Part shown: in pieces, positions 29,561 to 36,789 of the stretch
Position numbering within the stretch: position 1 is the stretch's first letter
Layout of the letters: each line of letters opens with the position of its first letter
Source: a virus
Virus record (IMG/VR): IMGVR_UViG_3300031884_000074
Location: 1 to 36,789 of that record
Reading direction: 5' to 3' (one strand)
DNA: 36,789 bases
The notes under the pieces: generated by a model
Told to the model about the DNA's origin: nothing
Database searches by the model: none
Seen by the model: only the letters and a program-made list of their open reading frames with translations
Program-made: the position numbers and the translations under genes

Positions 29561-30934
29561 TTATTTTTTCAGCACTTGTGCTACTAACGATCCCGATTCT
29601 AAAGTTATTGATGCAAGACCGGTAGGAGCACTTACGGCCATGCCATATGTGTAAGTACCTGGATTGGGTTCTGCATCAAAATACACAAAAGGAACCAGGG
29701 CTGGTGTTATTTGCCCAGTGCTTTGATTGGGCGGTGTAATAAATGGCAATGACAAAACAAGAGTACCATTTCTATATAATCCAAATGTAAAATTGGCACC
29801 AGTTGTATAGGTTCCACAATTGATATAAGCATCCAATACACCATTTACATAAACACTGCTGGTACCATTCACAGTCACAGCCACATTGGTATAGGTATAA
29901 AAACTTGTGTTGGGAAATCCTGAATTAATAATGATACTGCTACTAGAAGTAATACCATTTCCGGTACTGATACTGTTGGCTGCTATATTGTTGGTACTTA
30001 CAGTATTGGCATTAAGACTACCGCTTGATATCAAGCCGGACACAAATAAATTACCGCCAATGACTGCATCACTACCAATAGTGAGTTTACCACCAATTAC
30101 AGCATTATTACCTACAGTTAAATTATTTCCAATACTGGTATTGCCACCAAATCTAGCACTACCGGTATTTGATGCCAACCAAAAACCCACACTGTTTGGA
30201 TCACCAAATGTGGCATTTGAACTTTGAAGACTTTGATTTACAAATATGGCATTGGCTTGAATTAAATCTGTAGTTATTGTGTTGGCTGCAATTAGATTGC
30301 CAGTTATGGTTTGGCCCACAATGTTGGTGCCCACAATGGTGTTGGCAGCAATTAAATTGCCAGTCAAAGTTCCCACACTAATATTGTTACCGGTAATGGT
30401 TCTAATTTGTATATTGTTACCAGTTATGGTATTGCCTTGTATACTGTTACCGGTCACAAGATTAGCAGTTATTTCTGCTAATAAAATTGGTGTATTATCT
30501 ATTACCGGAGAATAGTATTGATTGGGTGCCACAGTACCCACTACAAAACTGATTGTGCCACCGCCACCGGTGCTGTAATAAAGTCCCTTGGTGGTTCCAA
30601 ATCCGCCCACTACCTGTGTCCAGGCATAATCGGTGGGATTGGTATCCTCGGTGGGCGTAGAAACATTTCGTATGCCATAGTATTGTGTATTTGCGCTATT
30701 GCTGGTGAATCCACCGCCGGTGGCAGTGTTGGCATATTGCACATCCATGTATCCATAAAGATAACTGATAGTTCCGGCACCGCCTCCGATAATTTGACCA
30801 GTTACAGTATTTGCAGTCAGCACATTGCCGCCCAATTGCACATTGGCCGAGGTCATGTTGGCCAAGGCATAATTGATACTTTGTATCACATTGGTATAAG
30901 GTGTGCTGGTGGTTATTGCAAAATTGGTTGACAT
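29561..30934 (-). CDS. Tail-tip or fibre-base protein (457 aa)
   Basis: I start at the ATG at 30934 (MSTNFAITTS), which overlaps the TAA of the nozzle gene; an upstream in-frame TTG at 30988 lies inside that gene. Residues about 160-250 have a hexapeptide-like pattern (LVTGNSIQGNTITGNNIQIR, LTGNLIAANTIVGTNIVGQT) typical of beta-helical central fibres and of the C-terminal part of lambda J-like tip proteins. Residues 270-330 continue with FGGNTSIGNNLTVGNNAVIG. The end is a beta-sandwich-like domain (YTNVAVTVNGTSSVYVNGVL). It probably lies at the distal end of the tail. Confidence 0.7.
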   Translation of the reverse strand: MSTNFAITTSTPYTNVIQSINYALANMTSANVQLGGNVLTANTVTGQIIGGGAGTISYLYGYMDVQYANTATGGGFTSNSANTQYYGIRNVSTPTEDTNPTDYAWTQVVGGFGTTKGLYYSTGGGGTISFVVGTVAPNQYYSPVIDNTPILLAEITANLVTGNSIQGNTITGNNIQIRTITGNNISVGTLTGNLIAANTIVGTNIVGQTITGNLIAANTITTDLIQANAIFVNQSLQSSNATFGDPNSVGFWLASNTGSARFGGNTSIGNNLTVGNNAVIGGKLTIGSDAVIGGNLFVSGLISSGSLNANTVSTNNIAANSISTGNGITSSSSIIINSGFPNTSFYTYTNVAVTVNGTSSVYVNGVLDAYINCGTYTTGANFTFGLYRNGTLVLSLPFITPPNQSTGQITPALVPFVYFDAEPNPGTYTYGMAVSAPTGLASITLESGSLVAQVLKK

Positions 30935-32559
30935 TATCTGGTGTCCTGGACTACTGTGACTTGCCAATTGGCTGCAGTCATTTGCCAACTGGTACTAGCA
31001 CTATTACCAGCAACTATGATACTGGTAACTCGAGCTTCGTTTTGATCCACCTGTATCCAAGGATCGCTGGTGTCAATGGGCATGATTTCCACTGGCTTGA
31101 ATGTGGCGGTTTGGCCCACACTGTCGGCGCCACCCACTGTGACATTGATGTTGCCAGTACCATATACTTCGGGATAGACTCTATGCACCTGCACACTGGC
31201 ACTGTAGGGTTGACCAAAACTGATGTTGTCTCTGCGAAATGTGCTGTTGATCACATTGCCAAGGAAACTGGTGCCGGTGTCTTTTTGTATCAGGGCCACA
31301 TTGCCAGCGCCACTGCTGTAAACAACTCCTCGAGTGGCTAGATTGAATCCACCAGAGACTGTTCTTGGTGCTTCGGTTCCGGCAGTGGCCAAACTGACCT
31401 GTCGCGGAGGATTCCAAGCATCAAGATCATAACGATACGAAATCATTTGATTGCACAAGCCGGTACTGGTCAAGTCTGGATAATACACTTCGATCTGATA
31501 TTTTTGGCTATTGTGCACCATGAAGATTTGATTGGTGTAGGCACTGTTTAGATTATTGTAAAAATAGTCCTTGACCCTTTGGTCTCCAATGGGCTTGAAT
31601 GATCCACCATTGAAACTCCAAAAGTCTCGTGAATCAACTCCGTAGGCCACTTGGTCCACAATGGCCCAACAGTTTTCGTTTATGAGTCCTCGTCCATCGG
31701 TAACTTTGGTAATTCCAAAAACAGGAGCACTGGTACTAGTATAAGCAATAGGACTAAACAAAACGCAATCCCAATAGCTATGAACATAGAAATTTCCATT
31801 TAGTGTATATCCATCAATGACTGGACCTCGCACCGGTACTTCTACTTCGTTGGCCACATTGCTGATTGTGGGTGCCCAAGTGGTAGGTCCGGAATTGAGT
31901 CCAAAGTTTTGACTCCAACGCACTGTGGTGGGCAAGTATTGCACTGTGCCTCCGCCGGGTACCACATTGGCCGCGATATTGCCGGTTAAGTTTCCTGCCA
32001 CCAGTAGTGATCCCACATTGGGACTGTTGTAAACTCTAACAAATGCAGCAGTAAGACTGCTGTATAATGGCACCACATTGCCCGATCCATTGGTGCCTAG
32101 ATCATAATTCCATACATAGTTGTCGGGCGCATAGTCATACAGGCTCAATGTGGTTGCACTGGGCAATAGATACATGGGCGGATTGGTTTCATCATTGAAG
32201 AAAACCACATTGCCATTCCAGCTGGCAGTGATCACGGTGTTGTTGCTGTAGCCGGTAAAATTGCCCACACCCGGAGTGATATTGGTAATGCCAGCACTGT
32301 TTAGGGCATACCATTGTCCTTGACTGGTGGCACATATGAACCAAAATACATTGTTGGCTCTAAAGCCCGATGTCATGAATATCACATTGCCAGGTACCGT
32401 GCTTAGGATATAAGCATCGCCAGCGACCGAATTGATACCGCGCACATTGGTTTCGATATTGGCACCTGAGTTGTATTCGTTGGCCTGTAATGCGCCCGAA
32501 GGCACATCCGGCGTAAAGCTCATGTTTGTGAAAGGTGTTTTGACTGGATTAACGGCCAT
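30934..32559 (-). CDS. Tail nozzle protein
   Basis: This 541-aa protein is assigned as the nozzle (tail tubular B or P22 gp10-like). It has a beta-propeller-like series of W/F and N-rich strands (VFWFICATSQGQWYALNSAG, YSNNTVITASWNGNVVFFND, GYTLNGNFYVHSYWDCVLFS, RDFWSFNGGSFKPIG) and a C-terminal beta domain (VHRVYPEVYGTGNINVTVGG). Length and position, after the fibre and before the tip protein, fit. The match is by pattern; a structural search would be decisive. Confidence 0.7.
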   Translation of the reverse strand: MAVNPVKTPFTNMSFTPDVPSGALQANEYNSGANIETNVRGINSVAGDAYILSTVPGNVIFMTSGFRANNVFWFICATSQGQWYALNSAGITNITPGVGNFTGYSNNTVITASWNGNVVFFNDETNPPMYLLPSATTLSLYDYAPDNYVWNYDLGTNGSGNVVPLYSSLTAAFVRVYNSPNVGSLLVAGNLTGNIAANVVPGGGTVQYLPTTVRWSQNFGLNSGPTTWAPTISNVANEVEVPVRGPVIDGYTLNGNFYVHSYWDCVLFSPIAYTSTSAPVFGITKVTDGRGLINENCWAIVDQVAYGVDSRDFWSFNGGSFKPIGDQRVKDYFYNNLNSAYTNQIFMVHNSQKYQIEVYYPDLTSTGLCNQMISYRYDLDAWNPPRQVSLATAGTEAPRTVSGGFNLATRGVVYSSGAGNVALIQKDTGTSFLGNVINSTFRRDNISFGQPYSASVQVHRVYPEVYGTGNINVTVGGADSVGQTATFKPVEIMPIDTSDPWIQVDQNEARVTSIIVAGNSASTSWQMTAANWQVTVVQDTR

Positions 32560-32560
32560 A

Positions 32561-32929
32561 TTATTTTGCTACCCAAGTTAGTGTTGTTTCGTCCCAGATA
32601 TAAGGACCGTTTCCATCTGTGGGTTTAGCCACTGGAGGTTCCCATAACCATGTTGAAGTATTTAAGGTCCAACTGGCATGTGGTTGTGGTTCATAAAATA
32701 CATCGTTTGCACTATCATATATCCAACCAATACCGGCATAGTTGCCACGCAAAGGAGTTCCCCCATCAGGAGTATTGCTGTTGGGTGCATAATGAACATT
32801 GCCGCGTGTGTTATAACTGGTTTGAATCCAATTGCCTGGACTACTGTCCACAAATGTGTTGAAAAAATCTGCTTCGGCCACAATTACATTGACCACTCGC
32901 CCATCTAATACTTTTGCATAATGACTCAT
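32561..32929 (-). CDS. Small conserved aquatic-phage protein
   Basis: This 122-aa protein has HYAKVLDGRVVNVIVAEADF, WIQTSYNTRGNVHY, LRGNYAGIGWIYDSANDVFY and a Trp-rich end (STWLWEPPVAK, YIWDETTLTWVAK). I recognise this pattern (TSYNT, LR-NYAGIG-IYD, WEPP) from small proteins encoded beside fibre genes in cyanophages and other marine phages, where they are unnamed or called structural. Function not known. The ATG at 32929 has AAGGAAC upstream, located within the fibre stop region. Confidence 0.75.
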   Translation of the reverse strand: MSHYAKVLDGRVVNVIVAEADFFNTFVDSSPGNWIQTSYNTRGNVHYAPNSNTPDGGTPLRGNYAGIGWIYDSANDVFYEPQPHASWTLNTSTWLWEPPVAKPTDGNGPYIWDETTLTWVAK

Positions 32930-32938
32930 TGTTGTTCC

Positions 32939-35900
32939 TTAAGCTGTATAAGTTCCAGATCCGGTAAACGATATAATTGTATTCGAACCTGATGTTGTAA
33001 CCGATACATTGGCGCCTCCGGTATAAGTGCCTGAATAATTACTAGTTGGCACACTGATAATAACTACTCCAGATCCACCAGCTCCGCCGTGTCCGTTGTT
33101 GTAAATACCAGCTCCGCCTCCGCCTCCGGTATTGACTGTGCCTGCATATCCATTGGCACAAGTTCCACCAGGACCACCTGCTGCTCCACCACCACCAAGA
33201 CCACCACTGCCAGCAGCAGCTCCATTATATCCGCCTCCGCCACCGCCTCCAGCTAGATAATATGTTGGTCCGCATAATTGTCCTATGGTTGATCCTGTGA
33301 TTGGATTGGCTTTGCCTGCTCCACCGTTGCCGCCTTTGCTTGATATTCCGTTGACACCCACTGCATTGGCGCCACCGCCGCCACCTGCCACATAAGGAGT
33401 ACTAGTATATCCAGATCCACCATTGTTACCTTGACCAGCAGTGCCAGAACCTCCAGTGTTTTGGCCACCACCTCCAGATCCACCACTAACACCAGCAGTA
33501 GAACTGAAACCACCGCCACCGCCACCCACTGCTGCTGGCGATATACCGGTAAAACTACTTGGAGCACCCGGGCCACCAACTGCCTGTGGACTTGAAGCCG
33601 GAGTTGGAGCGCCTCCACCAACTAAAGCAGTATAAGTAGTTCCCACTGTTAATGGTGCAGTGCCCGAAATGAATCCACCTGCTCCACCGCCGCCACCACC
33701 TGATAAACCGCCTGCAGCACCTCCGGCCACAATCACATAGCTCATGGTATATGTTCCGGCTGGTGGTGTATATGATGTGCTGAAGTTATACCAAACATTG
33801 GCATTACTACTAAACCATTCAGGATTACCAGTGCTAGTATTGTATCTTATCATGCCTGAAATATTGGCACTTGGTCTTGCACTGTTACCACCTGTGGGCA
33901 ATATAAATGCTCCAGTGGTCAAATGTGCATCAATAATTCCGGTATTGGCAAATATCAACACATTGGCACCACTGCTGGCAATGCTGACATTACTTGCTCC
34001 ATTTGATATGCTAGAACCGGATCCACCTCCACCATTGCCGGTAGAATATGCAACTCCATTTGCCCAATATACGCCATTAGTGGTAATGATGTTGCTGAAT
34101 GCACTAACATTATTAGCATAGATAGTTGCTGCATCTGTTGCGCCGGTATTGGTTACAAAATGTATTGCATTGGCAGTTGTTGTGCCTAATACCAGGTCAC
34201 TGTTTTGTCCATACACATAAGTGGCATTGGGCAAACCAAGACTACCAGTGCCGGTGTTGAAGCCTGAACTGTTGATACCAAAGTCACCGTAAAATGCAGT
34301 GGCATTGCCCCGATCGTTTGACACAATGAAGTCGGTAGATGCCGAACCACCTGCATTGGTGTTTTGCATGATCAGTTGTGCATAATTGTTTTGACTGGTT
34401 GAATAGCTGGCAAATATGTCTACATCGGCATAACTTAGTGTACCATAACTGAATGCACCAATATTGCTATTGGTTAAAAATAAACCATCTGTGGCCGTAA
34501 ACAAATTGGCCTGTATGTTACCGGTATTGGTCAATAGATATGCAGCAACTTGAGTATTGCCATAAATGCCACCACCTGTGCTATAAGCCACACCGTTGGC
34601 CCAGAATACACCCGATGTGGTGATCAAATTACCCACTGTGGCAGTATTGGCCACTTTAATATATCCGCCCGAACCATCAGCAGCTGAGTTGATGTTGACA
34701 TTGGCCAACATAAAAACATTTGATGCAGTACCTGAACCACGCACATTGATGTTGGCAGTGTAAAGATTCGTACTACCCAAATAGTTTTGAAGATTTATTG
34801 TGTTGTATGATTGACCGGAAGTAACTAAATTTATATTGCCGGTCAACAGGGTAATATAATTAGTAGACAAAAGACTCATATAGCCATTGGCATCGGCTAT
34901 GTTACTGTCAAGAGTAATGCTTGATAATGTGGCAGCATTACCATTAGCAGTCAATACAATATTTTGATTATATGGACTTGCGAGCGTTGTTACATTGCCA
35001 TTTAACCACACTGGTAAAAAAGTAGCCACATTGGCATTACCATAAATGCCTTGTACATTGGATAAAATGTTAACACCATTGGCATAGGTAAATGCAGCGC
35101 CGGATACTGTGCTGGTGACAGCAATATTGCCCGATTTGATATTGGCATTGGCTATCACATTGTTTGCTATGACAGTATTTTGTACAGTTAAATTACCGGA
35201 TTGAGTATTGCCACGAACCAGCAAATCGCCTGCATTGACCCACAAGGCGGGTGTGCCGGCCGCAATGGTTCCTGAACCGCCCACAGTTACATTGTTAGTA
35301 AGTGAAACAGCACCATCAGCTCTTAAAGTTGTAAACCAAGCTGGATTTAAACCATTATCAATAAATGCTGCCACTTGTGTATTACCATAATTGCTCACAA
35401 TACCGGTCAATTGACTACCATTACCATAAAAGTAATTGGCAGTGATACCAGTAGCAGCAGTAATGTTAGCCACAGTGGTATTACCATTTAATTGTATAGA
35501 TTGTGCATTAACTATTAATGATCCGCCATCAATTTGAACACCATTGTAAGCTGCCAATTCTATATTGTGAGCTGTTAGAGTTATGATACCAGAATCGGTA
35601 ATTTGCCCCGAATAAGCATTGATATTAACTATACCCGGTCCAGTAGCAATATTACTTTGAATAGTTACAGGAGCAGTACTAATAATGTTGCCGCTTATAA
35701 AATTGGCGTTGGCATAAGTTTCAAATGCACCCACATTGGCGTCAAGCGTGTTAAGGTGTGTGTATATTGCACCCACATTGGCATTGCTGTAAATTTGGAA
35801 GGCACCCAAATTGGCCTGTGTGGCTATGTTGCCAAGATACAATGTTCCAATATTGGCATTGGCATAAATTTCATATGCACCAACATTGGCATTCAATGTT

Positions 35901-36789
35901 GCTATTGCAGTATTGGCTGCTGTAATGTTGGCATTGTCGGTTGTAAATCTAGCATTGGCATAAGTTTCAAATGCACCCAGATTGGCCTGAGTTGAAATAT
36001 TGCCTAGATACAATGTACCAAGATTGGCTGTTATGGTTGATATCTGTGTGTTGGCATAAACTTCATATGCACCCACATTGGCATCTAGAGTATTAAGATG
36101 AGTGTAAATAGAACCAATATTGGCATTGGCATAAGTTTCAAATGCGCCCACATTGGCATCTAGTGTGCCAAGATGTGTGTAAATAGCACCCACATTGGCA
36201 TTGCTTGCAGTTTCAAAAGCAGTCAAGTTGGCCTGAACTGACACAATGGCAGTATTGGCAGCCGTCACATTGGCATCTATGCCTAGTATAGTGGGATCTG
36301 TGCCAGCAGCCAGATAAGCAGCAACATTGGCGTTGCTATAATTGCTGGTGCCAAAATAACTATTGGCCCAGGTTTCGTATGCGCCTACATTGGCATCTAA
36401 TGTGCCAAGATGTGTGTAAATAGCACCCACATTGGCATTACTGTAAGTTTGGAATGCACCTAAGTTTGCTTGTGTGCCGATATTTCCTAGATACAATGTG
36501 CCAATGTTGGCATTGCTTGCAGTTTCAAATGCGGTCAAATTTGACTGCACTGTGACAATGGCAGCATTAGCTGCAGTGACATTGGCATTAGTGCTGGCAA
36601 TTTGTGTGTTGGCATAAGTCTCATAAGCACCAATATTGGCCGATAATGCATTGGTTGCGGTGGTGCTGACAATGGCACCACCCGGCAATATTAAATTACC
36701 AGTGTTGTCAAAAGTCCATTGATAAGGATCGCCGGTTATTATGTTAACATTGGCATGTGAACTTAATTGTAAATCTTGGTTAGCATAAC
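32939..36789 (-). CDS. Tail fibre, C-terminal 1200 residues (starts at 1260)
   Basis: Continuation of the 1620-aa fibre; bases 36542-36789 repeat 1-248, so unique sequence ends at 36541. The proximal part has many modules with TLDANVGAFETYANA, NVGAIYTHL and ITAANTAIATL, alternating helical and beta signals. The centre is a long beta-rich stretch (IIAAGTPALWVNAG-like, YSNANVAAYL). Near residues 1350-1380 come SANISGMIRYNTSTGNPEWF and a turn. The last 220 residues are a glycine-rich tip (YVIVAGGAAGGLSGGGGGGA, ending SGVVIISVP), like the glycine-rich receptor-binding domains of other phage fibres that may form polyglycine-II helices. This tip likely sets host range. The ATG at 36688 is internal, not a start. 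Confidence 0.85.
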   Translation of the reverse strand, partial: YANQDLQLSSHANVNIITGDPYQWTFDNTGNLILPGGAIVSTTATNALSANIGAYETYANTQIASTNANVTAANAAIVTVQSNLTAFETASNANIGTLYLGNIGTQANLGAFQTYSNANVGAIYTHLGTLDANVGAYETWANSYFGTSNYSNANVAAYLAAGTDPTILGIDANVTAANTAIVSVQANLTAFETASNANVGAIYTHLGTLDANVGAFETYANANIGSIYTHLNTLDANVGAYEVYANTQISTITANLGTLYLGNISTQANLGAFETYANARFTTDNANITAANTAIATLNANVGAYEIYANANIGTLYLGNIATQANLGAFQIYSNANVGAIYTHLNTLDANVGAFETYANANFISGNIISTAPVTIQSNIATGPGIVNINAYSGQITDSGIITLTAHNIELAAYNGVQIDGGSLIVNAQSIQLNGNTTVANITAATGITANYFYGNGSQLTGIVSNYGNTQVAAFIDNGLNPAWFTTLRADGAVSLTNNVTVGGSGTIAAGTPALWVNAGDLLVRGNTQSGNLTVQNTVIANNVIANANIKSGNIAVTSTVSGAAFTYANGVNILSNVQGIYGNANVATFLPVWLNGNVTTLASPYNQNIVLTANGNAATLSSITLDSNIADANGYMSLLSTNYITLLTGNINLVTSGQSYNTINLQNYLGSTNLYTANINVRGSGTASNVFMLANVNINSAADGSGGYIKVANTATVGNLITTSGVFWANGVAYSTGGGIYGNTQVAAYLLTNTGNIQANLFTATDGLFLTNSNIGAFSYGTLSYADVDIFASYSTSQNNYAQLIMQNTNAGGSASTDFIVSNDRGNATAFYGDFGINSSGFNTGTGSLGLPNATYVYGQNSDLVLGTTTANAIHFVTNTGATDAATIYANNVSAFSNIITTNGVYWANGVAYSTGNGGGGSGSSISNGASNVSIASSGANVLIFANTGIIDAHLTTGAFILPTGGNSARPSANISGMIRYNTSTGNPEWFSSNANVWYNFSTSYTPPAGTYTMSYVIVAGGAAGGLSGGGGGGAGGFISGTAPLTVGTTYTALVGGGAPTPASSPQAVGGPGAPSSFTGISPAAVGGGGGGFSSTAGVSGGSGGGGQNTGGSGTAGQGNNGGSGYTSTPYVAGGGGGANAVGVNGISSKGGNGGAGKANPITGSTIGQLCGPTYYLAGGGGGGGYNGAAAGSGGLGGGGAAGGPGGTCANGYAGTVNTGGGGGAGIYNNGHGGAGGSGVVIISVPTSNYSGTYTGGANVSVTTSGSNTIISFTGSGTYTA
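36542..36789. repeat. Right copy of the terminal overlap
   Basis: Matches 1-248 at 247 of 248 positions. It should be removed when circularising, giving 36,541 bp. Confidence 0.9.

Noticed and set aside
30935-30988. N-terminal extension of the tail-tip protein from a TTG
   Set aside because: It would lie inside the nozzle gene; the ATG at 30934 is in a TAATG overlap.
32939-36688. A separate 1249-aa fibre gene starting at 36688
   Set aside because: The frame is open upstream through the duplicated end and continues to the ATG at 1260, which has a ribosome site; the ATG at 36688 is an internal codon.
1-36789. CRISPR array
   Set aside because: Tandem repeats found are in-frame protein repeats without regular unique spacers.

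Overview
This window is best read as one complete, circularly closed genome of a short-tailed (podovirus-like) double-stranded DNA phage of about 36.5 kb. Bases 1-248 recur at 36542-36789 with a single synonymous difference, and one reading frame (a 1620-residue tail fibre) runs through the joined ends, so the unit is 36,541 bp. Recognised structural proteins are a P22-type portal, an SU10/DUF5309-type major capsid protein, an SU10-type adaptor, a nozzle-like protein and a two-domain large terminase. The host cannot be named. Style and relatives (glycine-rich fibre tip, a small virion-type protein common in aquatic phages, GroES) suggest an aquatic bacterium. Two sigma70 promoters with perfect consensus boxes suggest that host RNA polymerase is used.

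Layout. Almost everything is on the minus strand, read from high to low coordinates. From a divergent gap at 18949-19028, leftward genes are: an HNH endonuclease, a DNA methyltransferase, several small ORFans (15986-16893 and 14157-15485) containing the two perfect promoters and a cluster of hairpins (15557-15726), then a packaging block (putative TerS 14050-13697, seven small genes, a 253-aa protein, an 86-aa protein and TerL), then the head block (portal, 119-aa protein, scaffold, capsid), then a NUMOD3-type homing-endonuclease-like gene sitting between two hairpins, then a 211-aa protein, the adaptor and the tail fibre, which leaves the window at base 1 and re-enters at 36541. After the fibre (still minus strand) come a 122-aa protein, nozzle, tail-tip protein, a giant 1407-aa repeat protein, four Q/A/P-rich proteins that are likely ejected or internal virion proteins, a Dps-like protein and a small coiled coil. 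A rightward set of four genes (19029-20342: GNAT, unknown, GroES, unknown) meets the end of the leftward series tail-to-tail at 20336-20342.

How it works together. The window holds a nearly pure head, packaging, tail and ejection programme plus a few auxiliary functions: methylation, co-chaperonin, Dps-like protein and homing nucleases. No DNA polymerase, primase, helicase, RNA polymerase, integrase or recognisable lysis gene was found. Either replication and lysis are host-borrowed, or they are carried out by the ORFans at 14157-16893 and 11352-13694, which are the best places to look for new functions.
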